From NCBI RefSeq assembly GCF_039839785.1, contig NZ_JBDOQT010000001.1, positions 1,054,001 to 1,118,000 of the forward strand: a stretch of 64,000 nucleotides of DNA, read 5' to 3'. The stretch comes from Pelagibius sp. CAU 1746. GTDB taxonomy: Bacteria; Pseudomonadota; Alphaproteobacteria; Kiloniellales; Kiloniellaceae. Below are positions 20,312 to 29,213 of the stretch, piece after piece (position 1 is the stretch's first letter; each line of letters begins with the position of its first letter). Made by a program: the position numbers and the translations under genes. Below the pieces are notes generated by a model. That model had not been told where the DNA came from. It ran no database searches and saw only the letters and a list, made by a program, of their open reading frames with translations.

Positions 20312-21297
20312 CCCTGCTCTCCGTCGCCGGTCTCTGCGTCACCCTCGACACGCCCGACGGTCCGGCGCCCATCCTGCAGGACGTCTCCTTCGAGCTGGCG
20401 GCGGGGCAGAGCCTCGGCATCGTCGGCGAGTCCGGCTGCGGCAAGTCGATGACCGCCCTGGCGCTCATGGGCCTGCTGCCCGCCCAGGCGCGGGCCGCCG
20501 GCGAGATCTCCTTCGAGGGAGAGAACCTGCTGGCGCTGCCGGAGGCCGAGCTCTGCAAGGTGCGCGGCCGGCGTCTCGCCATGGTGTTCCAAGAACCCAT
20601 GACGGCGCTCAACCCGGTGAAGACCATCGGCTTCCAGGTGGCCGAGGGCCTGCGCTGGCATCTCGGTCTGTCAGGCCCCGAGGCCGAGGCGCGGGCGGTG
20701 ACGCTGCTCGACCGCGTCGGCCTGCCGCAGCCGCGCTTTTCCCCCGGCCTCTATCCGCACCAGCTCTCCGGGGGGCAGCGCCAGCGCGTGGTCATCGCCA
20801 TGGCGCTGGCCTGCGATCCCGCCTTGCTCATCGCCGACGAGCCGACCACGGCGCTGGACGTTACCAGCCAGGCGGCGATCCTCGACCTGCTGGCCGAGGT
20901 GACGGAGGCGGCGGGGCTCGCGCTGCTGCTCATCACCCACGACCTGGCGGTGGTCTGGCAGAACACCGCGCGCATGCTGGTCATGTACGCCGGGCGCGTG
21001 GTGGAGCGCGGCGAGACCCAGGCCGTCTTCAAGCGCATGGCCCATCCCTACACCCGCGGCCTCTTCGCCGCCTCGCCGGGGGCCTTGGACGCCGCGCTGC
21101 CACCGGGGAGACGTCTGGCCACTATTCCCGGCCAGGTGCCCGATCCGCGCCAGCGCCCGGCCGGCTGCGTCTTCGCCGGGCGCTGCCCGCGCGTGCGCGA
21201 CGACTGCCTGCCGGCTCAGCCGGCGGAGCACGTCCTCGATGCCGCCCACGGCGTCGCCTGCCTGCATCCTCACCTGGAAGAGGAGGCTGTGCCATGA
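20308..21297 (+). CDS. ABC transporter ATP-binding protein, DppD type
   Basis: The 329-residue ATPase has Walker [15 protein letters not shown] near residue 40, signature [15 protein letters not shown], Walker [13 protein letters not shown] and switch histidine in [10 protein letters not shown]. The C-terminal extension with [14 protein letters not shown] is the oligopeptide/dipeptide (oligo_HPY) domain. It overlaps the permease upstream and the second ATPase downstream by ATGA junctions, so expression is tightly coupled. Confidence 0.92.
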   Translation: MTLLSVAGLCVTLDTPDGPAPILQDVSFELAAGQSLGIVGESGCGKSMTALALMGLLPAQARAAGEISFEGENLLALPEAELCKVRGRRLAMVFQEPMTALNPVKTIGFQVAEGLRWHLGLSGPEAEARAVTLLDRVGLPQPRFSPGLYPHQLSGGQRQRVVIAMALACDPALLIADEPTTALDVTSQAAILDLLAEVTEAAGLALLLITHDLAVVWQNTARMLVMYAGRVVERGETQAVFKRMAHPYTRGLFAASPGALDAALPPGRRLATIPGQVPDPRQRPAGCVFAGRCPRVRDDCLPAQPAEHVLDAAHGVACLHPHLEEEAVP

Positions 21298-22112
21298 GCG
21301 GCGGTGACATTTTGCTGAAGGTCGAGAACCTGACCCTCGACTACGCCTTGCCACGCCAACGGCTCTTTGCGGCGGCGCCGCATCACCGCGCCCTCGACGA
21401 CGTTTCCCTGACCTTGGCGCGCGGCGAGAGCCTGGCGGTGGTCGGCGAGTCGGGCAGCGGCAAGTCGACCCTGGCCCGCGCCATCCTCGCCCTGGAGGCG
21501 TCCAGCGCCGGCCGCGTCATGCTCTGCGGCCACGACGTCTTCGCCGCTTCGCCCGGCGAACTGCGCAAGCTGCGCCGCCACGCCCAGATGGTCTTCCAGG
21601 ATCCCTACGGCTCCCTCGACCCGCGCCGCAAGGTCGGCTGGATCGTCGCCGAGCCGCTGGACGCCTTGGAAAGGGTGAGCCGTGAAGAGCGCCGGGTACG
21701 TATCGCCGAGGCGCTTGAGTCGGTCGGTCTAAGAGCGGAAGACGCCGACAAGTTCCCGCACGAGTTCTCCGGCGGTCAGCGCCAGCGCATCGCCATCGCC
21801 CGCGCCCTCATCACCCGGCCCGACCTGATCGTTGCGGACGAAGCGGTCTCGGCCCTCGACGTCTCGGTGCAGGCCCAGGTGCTGAACCTCTTCATGGACC
21901 TGCGCGAGAGCCTGGGCCTCAGCTACCTCTTCATCAGCCACGACCTGGCGGTGGTCCGCCAGGTGGCCGACCGCGTGATCGTCATGCGCGACGGCCGGAT
22001 CGTGGAGGAAGGGGAGACGGAGGCGGTGTTCCGCGCCCCGCAGCACCCCTACACCCGGGCGCTGCTGGCGGCGGTGCCGCGCATCGGCGGGCCGCGACGG
22101 CGTCTTGGCTAA
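21294..22112 (+). CDS. ABC transporter ATP-binding protein, DppF type
   Basis: The 272-residue ATPase has Walker A GESGSGKSTLARAI, signature FSGGQRQRIAIARAL, Walker B LIVADEAVSALD and LFISHDLAVV. The C-terminus stops soon after the HPYTRALLAAVP segment, so the oligo_HPY region is short and lacks the cysteine cluster seen in the DppD-type partner. Both ATPases together drive import. It ends 5 bp before the convergent small gene. Confidence 0.92.
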   Translation: MSGGDILLKVENLTLDYALPRQRLFAAAPHHRALDDVSLTLARGESLAVVGESGSGKSTLARAILALEASSAGRVMLCGHDVFAASPGELRKLRRHAQMVFQDPYGSLDPRRKVGWIVAEPLDALERVSREERRVRIAEALESVGLRAEDADKFPHEFSGGQRQRIAIARALITRPDLIVADEAVSALDVSVQAQVLNLFMDLRESLGLSYLFISHDLAVVRQVADRVIVMRDGRIVEEGETEAVFRAPQHPYTRALLAAVPRIGGPRRRLG

Positions 22113-22117
22113 GGTTT

Positions 22118-22417
22118 CTACAGCGGCGCGCCGTGCAGCAGGGCCTGGGCCAGCTCGGCCCACTCCTCTTCCAGGCTCAGACGGCAGTGCGGCTTGCCGG
22201 CGCGCTGGTACCAGTAGCCCGCATTGCTTTCGTCGCCCTCGACGCGGTGCAGATGGGCGTGCACCCAGGCACCCTCGGCGCTGCCGTCGTCCTGGGCGAT
22301 GCCGTGTGCCGTGTCCCAGTTGCCCTTGGCGGCGTGCCATAAGGCCGCCAGCAGGGGCGGCTGGCCCACCGGAGGCGCCGCCTCCGCCAGGCTGCTGCGG
22401 AAAGCCTCGAAGTGCAT
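22118..22417 (-). CDS. Small conserved hypothetical protein
   Basis: The 99-residue protein is mostly helical with a histidine-rich central block (WVHAHLHRVEGDESNAGYW) and an aromatic/basic region (WYQRAGKPHCRLSLEEEW). The pattern is one I have seen in alphaproteobacterial small proteins without a named function. A ribosome binding site (AGGAGA) precedes the ATG at good spacing. It lies 17 bp downstream of the HlyU-family gene on the same strand, so the two are probably co-transcribed. Confidence 0.7.
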   Translation of the reverse strand: MHFEAFRSSLAEAAPPVGQPPLLAALWHAAKGNWDTAHGIAQDDGSAEGAWVHAHLHRVEGDESNAGYWYQRAGKPHCRLSLEEEWAELAQALLHGAPL

Positions 22418-22434
22418 TGCGTCGTCTCCTGCGC

Positions 22435-22722
22435 TCAGTCGCGGAACATCCGCTCACCCTGCTCGTCGATGATCTGGCGCGCCTTGATGACGGCGAAGTC
22501 GTTGGCGGCCTCCGCCGAGGCGTGGGTGTCGGCGCGCAGGAAGCGGTGCTCCTTGACCTCGCCGCCCACTTCCTTGCGGATCACGCCGGCGGTCAGCCAC
22601 TGTCCGCTCTGCGGTTGGGCGGCCGGGGTGATCTTGAATCCCTGGTAGTCGACCTCGTCGCCTTCCCGGGCGCCGCCGGCCCCGCCGCCTCCGCCGCCGA
22701 ATAACTTGCTGAACAGGCCCAT
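22435..22722 (-). CDS. HlyU-family protein
   Basis: The 95-residue protein starts MGLFSKLFGGGGG and continues with EVDYQGFKITPAAQPQSGQW and HRFLRADTHASAEAANDFAV, which match the HlyU family. HlyU of Vibrio is a transcriptional activator, but this short alphaproteobacterial branch is uncharacterised and lacks an obvious helix-turn-helix. The start at 22722 gives the family N-terminus; upstream sequence (start at 22773) is not conserved in style. Likely in an operon with the small gene downstream. Confidence 0.75.
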   Translation of the reverse strand: MGLFSKLFGGGGGGAGGAREGDEVDYQGFKITPAAQPQSGQWLTAGVIRKEVGGEVKEHRFLRADTHASAEAANDFAVIKARQIIDEQGERMFRD

Positions 22723-22856
22723 CTTGCCGCTCCTCCCGGCTGCTTGTCGTGCATGACAGGGTAGCGCGCGCAAGGCCTTCTTCCTACCTCCTCCTGTAAT
22801 CTATGCTGACGCCACGTCGTCGGCCCCCTTGGGGGATCCCTGCAGGAGCCTTTTTC

Positions 22857-24203
22857 TTGAGCCGTCTCTACCATCCCGCCCTCTATGACCGCAGCGCTCC
22901 CGTCGACAGCTACTGGGAGGCCTCGGCCCCGCCGCTGAACCGCGCAACGCCGCCGCTGCGCGATACCGCCACCTGCGAGATCGCGGTCGTCGGCGCCGGC
23001 TACACGGGGCTGACCGCCGCTTTGACCCTGGCCGAGCGGCACGGCGCCGGGGTGGCGGTGCTGGAGGCTGGCACGCCGGGCTGGGGCGCCTCCGGGCGCA
23101 ACGGCGGTTTCTGCTGCCTGGGCGGGGCGAAGCTCGGCTACGCGGTCATGGCCCGGCGCTACGGCCTGGAGGAAACGCGCCGCTTCTTCGCCGTTCAGAT
23201 GGAGGCCATCGACCTGGTGCGGCAGACCTGCGCCGAGCACGGCATCGAGGCCGACATCACCGGCGGCGGCGAGGTTATCCTGGCGCACCGGGCGAGCCGC
23301 GGCGGCGCGGCGCTGCAGGCGGAGCGCGAGGAGCTGCGCGACCTGGTGGGCCTCGACTGCCCGGTGCTGGACAGCGACGCCCTGGCCGCGCGCGGTCTCG
23401 CCGGCGCCGGCTTCCACGGTGGGCTGGAGTTGCCGCCGGGCGTCGGCCTGCACCCCTTGAAGTACCTGCGCGGCCTGGCCCGCGCCGCGCTCGATGCCGG
23501 GGTGACGGTCTACGGCCGCTCGCCGGTGACGGCGCTGCAGCGCGACGGGCAGGATCATATCCTGGTCACGCCTTCGGGGCGCATGCGGGCGCGCAAGGTC
23601 ATCTTCGCCACCAACGGCTATACCGAAGACGACATTCTGCGGCCCCTGGCCGGCCAGCTCATGCCGGCGCTCTCCAGCATCATGGTGACGCGGCCCTTGA
23701 GCGAGTCGGAGCAAAGGGCGCAGGGCTGGACCTCCACGGTGATGTGCGCCGACAGCCGCCGCCTGCTGCACTACTTCCGCCTGCTGCCCGACGGCCGCTT
23801 CCTCTGGGGCGGGCGCGGCGGCATCTCCGGCTCGCCGGCGGCGGCGGCGCGCTCTGAGGCCCGCCTGCGCCGCAGCTTCGAGCATCACTATCCGGCCTGG
23901 CGTCACGTGGAGACGGAGTACTTCTGGCGCGGCCTGGTCTGCCTGACCAAGCCCCTGGTGCCCTTCGTCGGCAGGCTGGAAGGCGAGGGGCTCTATGCCG
24001 CGCTGGCCTACCACGGCAACGGCGTCTCCTTCACCGCCTGGGCCGGGCGCGCCGTCGCGGCCCAGGTGGCCGGCGTGCAGGGCGCCGAGGCCCTGCCGGC
24101 GGTGCTGCGCGCGCCGCTGCCGCGCTTTCCATTGCCCTTTCTGCGCAAGACCTATCTGACCGGCGCCTACGCGGTCTACGGCGCGCAGGACGCGCTGACC
24201 TGA
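22857..24203 (+). CDS. FAD-dependent amine/amino acid oxidoreductase (DAO family, PuuB-like)
   Basis: The 448-residue flavoprotein has the dinucleotide motif AVVGAGYTGLTAALTLAE near residue 43, the flavin-contact segment WGASGRNGGFCCLGG, and a C-terminal LAYHGNGVSFTAWAG that closes the FAD site. This matches gamma-glutamylputrescine oxidase and related amine oxidases that feed electrons to oxygen or quinone. The proposed start is TTG at 22857, with GGAG 8 bp upstream and an N-terminus (SRLYHPALYD) typical of the family; an ATG at 22803 is the alternative. The stop overlaps the next start by 1 bp. Confidence 0.82.
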   Translation: MSRLYHPALYDRSAPVDSYWEASAPPLNRATPPLRDTATCEIAVVGAGYTGLTAALTLAERHGAGVAVLEAGTPGWGASGRNGGFCCLGGAKLGYAVMARRYGLEETRRFFAVQMEAIDLVRQTCAEHGIEADITGGGEVILAHRASRGGAALQAEREELRDLVGLDCPVLDSDALAARGLAGAGFHGGLELPPGVGLHPLKYLRGLARAALDAGVTVYGRSPVTALQRDGQDHILVTPSGRMRARKVIFATNGYTEDDILRPLAGQLMPALSSIMVTRPLSESEQRAQGWTSTVMCADSRRLLHYFRLLPDGRFLWGGRGGISGSPAAAARSEARLRRSFEHHYPAWRHVETEYFWRGLVCLTKPLVPFVGRLEGEGLYAALAYHGNGVSFTAWAGRAVAAQVAGVQGAEALPAVLRAPLPRFPLPFLRKTYLTGAYAVYGAQDALT

Positions 24204-24817
24204 TGCGCGCGGCGGCGCTCCTGCTCGGCCTTCTCTGCTGGGCGGCGCCGGCCGCAGCTCTGGAGGATCTGCCGGGCTGGGATACGACGCGCTGGGGCAT
24301 GACCGGCGAGGAGTTGCGCGCGGTGCTGGGCGAACGGGCGGCGGAGCTGCCGGGGCGCTGGGTCTACGGCGGCGCCTACGCCGAGCTGGCGGTGGAAGAG
24401 GTCGAGATCGGCGGCCTCGTCTTCACCGCCTATCTGCAGATGAACGACCGGACGGAGCGCCTGCAGCAGGTGCTGCTGGAACGCCGCCGCACGGGGGCGG
24501 TGCCTGCGGCCTTTGAACAGGTCGTCGACGCCCTGACCGAACGCTACGGTCCGCCGTCTGGCGATTGCCCCCAGGCCAAGACCGGCGGGCAGCCGCTGGA
24601 CTACGAAGTTACCTGGCGTTTCCCCACCACCATCCTGCACGCCAAGTTCCTCGACTTCTCCACCACCGCGGTCTTCTCGCGCGATCCCGAAGCGGAGCTG
24701 GACCCGCTGGTCGTCGAGCGCAAGGTGCGCCGCAACCTCAGGCGCTTCCTGCCCAGGCGCATCCTGCTGCGCTTTCACAGCGCCGGACGGACGGACCTCG
24801 ATCCGGGCTGCTCTTAA
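24203..24817 (+). CDS. Exported hypothetical protein
   Basis: The 204-residue protein has a clear signal peptide (RAAALLLGLLCWAAPAAALED, cleavage near residue 20), so it is periplasmic or secreted. The mature part begins with WDTTRWGMTGEELRAVLG, a pattern found in small exported proteins of unknown function. It continues with strands (EVEIGGLVFTAYLQM) and helices. The ATG overlaps the oxidase stop (TGATG). It converges with the FemAB-like gene by 4 bp. No enzyme motif is visible. Confidence 0.7.
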   Translation: MRAAALLLGLLCWAAPAAALEDLPGWDTTRWGMTGEELRAVLGERAAELPGRWVYGGAYAELAVEEVEIGGLVFTAYLQMNDRTERLQQVLLERRRTGAVPAAFEQVVDALTERYGPPSGDCPQAKTGGQPLDYEVTWRFPTTILHAKFLDFSTTAVFSRDPEAELDPLVVERKVRRNLRRFLPRRILLRFHSAGRTDLDPGCS

Positions 24818-25800
24818 AGGTAGCTCCCCGTCAGGGTGAAGACTTCGCCGCCCAGGCCGAGCTTGAAGCGGGCGAGGCCGCGCTGGCTTTCGGTGTTGAG
24901 GCCGCCCAGGTCGAGCCACTGGATACCGTCTCGCTGCAGCGTCTCGATGCCGCGCCACAGCAGCAGATTGTGCGCCTGTCCCGCGCGCCCGGCATCGCTG
25001 GTCCAGGAGGCCATGTAGGTGGCGCTGGTGCCGTGGCGCAGCAGGATGACGCCGGCCACCAGCTTGCCGCCCTGGCGCGCGGAGAGGGAGAGCAGGGCCT
25101 TGCCGTCGGCGGCGTCGATGGCGGCGATGAAGTTTCCCGGAGGGCCGACGAAGCGCTTCTTGCGGCGGAAGGTGTCGTAGAGCAGCAGCGCCGCCTGCTT
25201 CTGCCGCGCCTTGTCGTCGAGGGAGATGTCCAGGCCCTCGCGTTCGGCCTTGCGCAGGGCGGCGCGCCACTTGCCGTGCAGGCCGGCCAACAGGGCCTGC
25301 GGGCTCTGGCGCAGGTCGAGCCAGGCCGAGGCATAGCCGGTGACCACGCGGCGAAAGCCGAGGGCGTTCAGGACGGCTTGGCTGCGTGGGTCGTCGGGCA
25401 GTTCCGGCAGCCAGGACAGGAAGTCGAGGCGCCGGCCGCGGTAGCGCCGGGCGACGGCGGCGCAGACCGCGGCGCTGCGCGGGTCGGCCAGCGGGTCGAT
25501 CAGCCACAGCGGGCCGCGCAGGATGCGGGTGACGCCGATGCCCCAGTAGGTCTTGCGGTAGGCCTGCACCAGGGCGAGCGGCGTCCCGGAGCCTGCGTCC
25601 CGCTCCGCGTGGGCTCCGGGGGCGGCGATGACGTGGCGCTCCATGGCGTAGCCGTGCCGGGCGGTCACCGCCTCGCCATAGGCCCAGGACTGTTCCAGGC
25701 TGCTCCTGCCGGTCTGGCGGAAAACATCCTCCCAGGCATCCCGCGCCAAAGGCCGCCAGATCAGGTCGTCGCCGATATCGTCCAGGGAGGGTGCCAGCAT
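24814..25800 (-). CDS. FemAB-like GNAT acyltransferase
   Basis: The 328-residue protein has the FemAB/BioF2-like GNAT arrangement: SSLEQSWAYGEAVTARHG near residue 30, LALVQAYRKTYWGIGVTRILRGP, and in the second half GVILLRHGTSATYMASW, then WLDLGGLNTESQRGLARFKLG. Relatives transfer aminoacyl or acyl groups to peptidoglycan precursors or other amines. The ATG at 25800 is preferred; a TTG at 25836 would add 12 residues. It is divergent from the small membrane protein at 25854. The substrate is unknown. Confidence 0.75.
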   Translation of the reverse strand: MLAPSLDDIGDDLIWRPLARDAWEDVFRQTGRSSLEQSWAYGEAVTARHGYAMERHVIAAPGAHAERDAGSGTPLALVQAYRKTYWGIGVTRILRGPLWLIDPLADPRSAAVCAAVARRYRGRRLDFLSWLPELPDDPRSQAVLNALGFRRVVTGYASAWLDLRQSPQALLAGLHGKWRAALRKAEREGLDISLDDKARQKQAALLLYDTFRRKKRFVGPPGNFIAAIDAADGKALLSLSARQGGKLVAGVILLRHGTSATYMASWTSDAGRAGQAHNLLLWRGIETLQRDGIQWLDLGGLNTESQRGLARFKLGLGGEVFTLTGSYL

Positions 25801-25853
25801 GGGCGGCAGTTTCCCGGTTTTCCGATGCCGCGGCAACGGCTAGTCTCGGCCGC

Positions 25854-26084
25854 ATGACACGAGACAGCCGGGAAGACGACAGCCGCGCCGGGGGCGACGA
25901 CGACGCGGCCGTGCTGGGCCACGTCATTCCCCGGCGCCGCTTCACGCGCTGGGCCGCCTTCTACTTCCTGCTCTACGTCTGCCTGCCGGTATTGGCGCTG
26001 GGCTTGGCCGTCGATGTCCTGCTTTATGCCGTCTTCACCGGCCTCTTCGGGCATTGCTATGCCCTGCTCTGCCTGTTCGGCTAA
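25854..26084 (+). CDS. Small membrane protein
   Basis: The 76-residue protein has a charged acidic N-terminus (TRDSREDDSRAGGDDD) followed by a long hydrophobic segment (AAFYFLLYVCLPVLALGLAVDVLLYAVFTGLFG) that can form one or two helices. No family is recognised. The ATG at 25854 puts the charged region first. It is divergent from the FemAB-like gene by about 50 bp, and its stop overlaps the next minus-strand gene by 4 bp. Confidence 0.6.
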   Translation: MTRDSREDDSRAGGDDDAAVLGHVIPRRRFTRWAAFYFLLYVCLPVLALGLAVDVLLYAVFTGLFGHCYALLCLFG

Positions 26085-26371
26085 GCCTTGGAGCCGGCGG
26101 TTTCCAGGGCGCGGCGTCCGGCGGCGGTCAGGGAGACGGAAAGGACACCCGGGCTCACCTCTTTCCAGGTGATCCAGTGATTGTGACGGCACTCCTGCAT
26201 GGTGCGCCAGAGGATGGTGCCCTCGGCCGACTCCAATACGGCGATCTCGCCGGACATGCGGAGCAGTTCAAGGACAAGCTGCTGTTGGGGAAGGAGGGGC
26301 ACGTCGAATAGGTTTCCTGCAACGTTGTCTGGGCGGACCGCCGTAGTGGCGACGGTAACCGCCCCGGGCAT
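26081..26371 (-). CDS. Small hypothetical protein, possible winged-helix-like fold
   Basis: The 96-residue frame contains LLPQQQLVLELLRMSGEIA, RHNHWITWKEV and LSVSLTAAGRRALE. This helix, helix and strand-wing order resembles a small winged-helix domain and its final T-A-x-G-R-R pattern. I do not recognise a named family. The true start may be one of the internal codons, since the first 20 residues are not distinctive. It overlaps the convergent small membrane-protein gene by 4 bp. Confidence 0.5.
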   Translation of the reverse strand: MPGAVTVATTAVRPDNVAGNLFDVPLLPQQQLVLELLRMSGEIAVLESAEGTILWRTMQECRHNHWITWKEVSPGVLSVSLTAAGRRALETAGSKA

Positions 26372-26522
26372 GCGCGCAGGTTACCTGCTTTGCGGGCGCC
26401 CGACGAGAGGGATGGGGAAGAGGGCGGTCTTTTCCGGCCGGCCTCTCTCCTCCGCCTGGTGCCGGAGCGGGCCGGCACTCAGGACCGTGGCGTCGGTCGC
26501 CCGCCTGCGGGCTAACGCCGGA

Positions 26523-26936
26523 TCAGTGCTGTACCCCGTCGGCCAGAACGCGGCAAAGCTGGCTCACCGCCTCCTGGTGACGGTCATTGCTGATCCGTGT
26601 GAAGTTGCGGGCCAGATCGAGGCACATGCGCTGGCGCTCGTTCAGCCGGCTGTCTTCGCTGTTAAGCCCTTCGTAAAAGAAGCCGATGTCCACGCCGAGA
26701 ACCTTGGCGATCTCGAACAGCCGGCCCGCGGACACGCGGTTGATCCCACGCTCGTACTTGTGGGCCTGCTGATAGGTCACCCCGATCATCTCCGCGAGCT
26801 GCTGCTGGGTGAGGCCCAGCATGGTGCGGCGCTCACGAATGCGCTGACCGACATACTTCTCGATGCTCTGGATATTTGCAGACACAGTTTCCACGAGATT
26901 CCACCGTTGCAGTTGAGGATTAACCCCAAATTTCAT
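26523..26936 (-). CDS. XRE-family transcriptional regulator
   Basis: The 137-residue protein has a Cro/C1-type helix-turn-helix: VGQRIRERRTMLGLTQQQLAEMIGVTYQQAHKYERG over about residues 30-65. This YQQ-x-x-K-Y-E-R-G version is widespread in alphaproteobacteria. A helical C-terminal part (LNERQRMCLDLARNFTRI) may mediate dimerisation or sensing. The ATG at 26936 lacks a clear ribosome site; a GTG at 26894 with GGTGGA upstream is a good alternative that keeps the whole domain. An AT-rich palindrome lies immediately upstream, suggesting self-regulation. Confidence 0.85.
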   Translation of the reverse strand: MKFGVNPQLQRWNLVETVSANIQSIEKYVGQRIRERRTMLGLTQQQLAEMIGVTYQQAHKYERGINRVSAGRLFEIAKVLGVDIGFFYEGLNSEDSRLNERQRMCLDLARNFTRISNDRHQEAVSQLCRVLADGVQH

Positions 26937-27497
26937 CAACAAGATTAATCATAATGATGCTTAACATAATCACTTCATCAGGTAAATAAGGCAAGGGGTT
27001 TTTCGCCAGGATCGTGAGAGCATCTCATCAAGATGCCGGCCTTCGGTGGACCCGGTGTCGAAAGGGCGTCTTCGGAGGATTAGATAACATAGTTCAAAAA
27101 CAATTGGATAGCGCTCTCTTCGTGAGGGTGGAAGGCGTCTTGTCCGCCGCCATGGCGAAGTGCCGCCTTGTCACTTGAACCTATTCCGCGAGGCAGAGGC
27201 TTCAACCCAGGGCCGCACGATTTCCCCAAATGATTGAGCAACGGGCCCGGCTGGGGCGGGCCCCGGGCGGCCGGCCAGGCTGCGCCGCGCATTGCCGCTT
27301 TACGTTTATTAGGTGGGGCCGCTGCGGCTCGCCGCCAGGGACAATTTCGGGGCCAAACCCTGATCTCCACGTGGTTTTTGGTTCCCTGCGACAGCCAAGG
27401 TCGCCTGCGCGCGGGACAGTCCCCGCCCGTCCCGGCTGACTGGCCCGGGTTGTCCCCGGCCCCGGCGCCGCGGACCGAGGGAGGGAAGGAAGGCGAT
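26937..27497. promoter_or_regulatory. Intergenic region between XRE regulator and nitrilase gene
   Basis: The 561-bp region is AT-rich near the regulator (26937-27120) and GC-rich after that. ATCATAATGAT at 26948-26958 is a perfect odd-length palindrome 12 bp upstream of the regulator ATG and a candidate operator. A minus-strand open frame across 27080-27526 has no protein-like features, being arginine- and proline-rich. The GC-rich end includes the purine-rich site GGGAAGGAAGG that precedes the nitrilase TTG start. Confidence 0.45.
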
Positions 27498-28388
27498 TTG
27501 GACAAGACCATCCAGGCGGACCGCAAGCTGCGCCTCGCCGTCGCGCAGATCGAGGCCGGTCACGGCGATATCGAGGCCAATCTGCGCAAGCACCTCGATG
27601 TGATCGACGCCGCCCGCGCCGCCGGGGCGGAGGCGCTGCTGTTTCCGGAACTCTCGCTCACCGGCTACTGCGTCGGCGAGCAGAGCCTGGAGCTGGCGAT
27701 CGCCCGGGACCACGAGTTCATCCAGCGCCTCGGCGCGGCCAGCGGCGATATGTGGACCCTCGTCGGTTTCATCGAGGAAGGCGTGGCCGCGCAGATCCAC
27801 AACTCCCTGGCGGTGCTGCACCGGGGCTGCGTCAGCTTCCTGCACCGCAAGCTGAACCTCGCCACCTTCGGCAAGCTGGAGGAGGGAAAGCACTTCGCCG
27901 GGGGACGCTATCTGGAGACCTTCGATCTGGGGCCCCGCTGGCGCGCCGCCAGCCTGATCTGCGCCGACTGCTGGAACCCGGCGCTGGTGCACCTGGCGGC
28001 GGTGCAGGGCGCGACGCTGCTGCTGCTGCCGGTGGCCTCGGCCCGCGACGTCGTGGGCGGCGAGTTCGACAATCCTCTCGGCTGGCAGCGGGTGCTGGAT
28101 TTCTACGCCATGGTCTATGGCATGCCGCTGGCCATGGCCAACTTCGCCGGCCTGCAGAACGGCGCCGCCTTCTGGGGCGGCAGCCGCATCCTCGATCCTT
28201 TCGGCAAGTGCCTGGCCCAGGCCGGTGACAAGGAAGCCTTGATCCATGCCGAGCTGGACTTCCAGACCGTGCTGGCGGCGCGCTATCACCTGCCGACGCT
28301 GCGCGATTCCAATCTGGATCTCGTCTACCGCGAACTTGGACGCCTGACCTGGCAGGTGGGCGTCCCGCCGGAAAGCCGCCGCGTGTAG
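27498..28388 (+). CDS. Nitrilase-superfamily amidohydrolase
   Basis: The 296-residue enzyme has the Glu-Lys-Cys triad of the carbon-nitrogen hydrolases: Glu51 in FPELSLTGY, Lys118 in HRKLNLATFG and Cys158 in ICADCWNPALVH. These enzymes hydrolyse nitriles, amides or carbamoyl compounds in the cytoplasm. The start is TTG at 27498 preceded by GGGAAGGAAGG at suitable spacing; it places RLAVAQIEAG near the N-terminus as expected. No ATG fits. The methyltransferase gene follows after 45 bp. The substrate is unknown. Confidence 0.82.
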   Translation: MDKTIQADRKLRLAVAQIEAGHGDIEANLRKHLDVIDAARAAGAEALLFPELSLTGYCVGEQSLELAIARDHEFIQRLGAASGDMWTLVGFIEEGVAAQIHNSLAVLHRGCVSFLHRKLNLATFGKLEEGKHFAGGRYLETFDLGPRWRAASLICADCWNPALVHLAAVQGATLLLLPVASARDVVGGEFDNPLGWQRVLDFYAMVYGMPLAMANFAGLQNGAAFWGGSRILDPFGKCLAQAGDKEALIHAELDFQTVLAARYHLPTLRDSNLDLVYRELGRLTWQVGVPPESRRV

Positions 28389-28433
28389 CAACCCTCCGTG
28401 ATTCTTCACAGATGCCTGTGGTAACTTGCCGGG

Positions 28434-29213
28434 ATGCTGCTGCGACTGGACAAAGAGGTGAAAGCCATCGCCGCCGAGGGGTTCTCCGCGGCCGAGGTCT
28501 ATCGCCGCGAGGACCTGCACCGCCGGCGGCCGTCGCGCCCGGTGGCGCCGGGGATGCTGCATTGCCCGGTCTGCGGGCGCAGCGCCGCCGCGTTCCTGCC
28601 TTTCGGGCTCGGGCGGCGGCGCAATGCCTTCTGCCCGACCTGCGGTTCGCTGGAGCGCCACCGCTTCCTCTGGCTTTACCTCACGGGCTACACGCGGCTG
28701 CTGCGCCAGGTGGCGCGGGTGCTGCACACGGCGCCGGAACCCTGCCTGGAGCCGCGGCTGCGCGCGCTGCCCAATCTGCGCTATCAAAGCGTGGATCTCT
28801 TCGACCCGGCGGCAGACGTGCAGGCCGATCTCTGCGATCTGCCTTTCGACGCGGGACACTTCGACCTGCTGCTCAGCAGCCACGTGCTGGAACATCTGCC
28901 GGACGACGGCCCGGCGCTTGCCGAACTGGCGCGGGTGCTGCGCCCCGGCGGGCGGGCCATCGTCATGGTGCCCTACGATGCGGAGCTGCCGGTGACCGAG
29001 GAGGGCGGACAGGTGACCTGCCCGGCCGAGCGCATGGCCCGCTTCGGCCATCCCTATCACTATCGGAACTACGGCGGCGACTTTCCGGCCCGCCTGGCGG
29101 CGGCCGGCTTCGAGGTCACTCCGGTCCGCGTGAAGCGGCTGTTGACGCCGCAGCGGCGGCGCTTCTACCGGCTGAACGACAACGTTCTCTTCGATTGCCG
29201 GCGGCTTTCATGA
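28434..29213 (+). CDS. SAM-dependent methyltransferase with N-terminal zinc ribbon
   Basis: The 259-residue protein carries a zinc ribbon with Cys44/Cys47 (CPVCG) and Cys67/Cys70 (CPTCG). A type 11 methyltransferase domain follows, whose clearest parts are LPFDAGHFDLLLSSHVLEHL and ELARVLRPGGRAIVMVPYD. The usual glycine-rich SAM motif I is not obvious, since the ribbon runs into CLEPRLRALPNLRYQSVDL. The ribbon plus SLERHR motif suggests recognition of a specific macromolecule. It is followed by a GlxA regulator gene. Substrate unknown. Confidence 0.75.
   Translation: MLLRLDKEVKAIAAEGFSAAEVYRREDLHRRRPSRPVAPGMLHCPVCGRSAAAFLPFGLGRRRNAFCPTCGSLERHRFLWLYLTGYTRLLRQVARVLHTAPEPCLEPRLRALPNLRYQSVDLFDPAADVQADLCDLPFDAGHFDLLLSSHVLEHLPDDGPALAELARVLRPGGRAIVMVPYDAELPVTEEGGQVTCPAERMARFGHPYHYRNYGGDFPARLAAAGFEVTPVRVKRLLTPQRRRFYRLNDNVLFDCRRLS

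Noticed and set aside
24176-25945. Long minus-strand open frame over the FemAB-like gene
   Set aside because: It is in another frame of the same strand as the FemAB-like gene, whose domain motifs are clear; this frame has none.
27080-27526. Minus-strand frame in the gap before the nitrilase gene
   Set aside because: It is proline- and arginine-rich with no domain or start signal.
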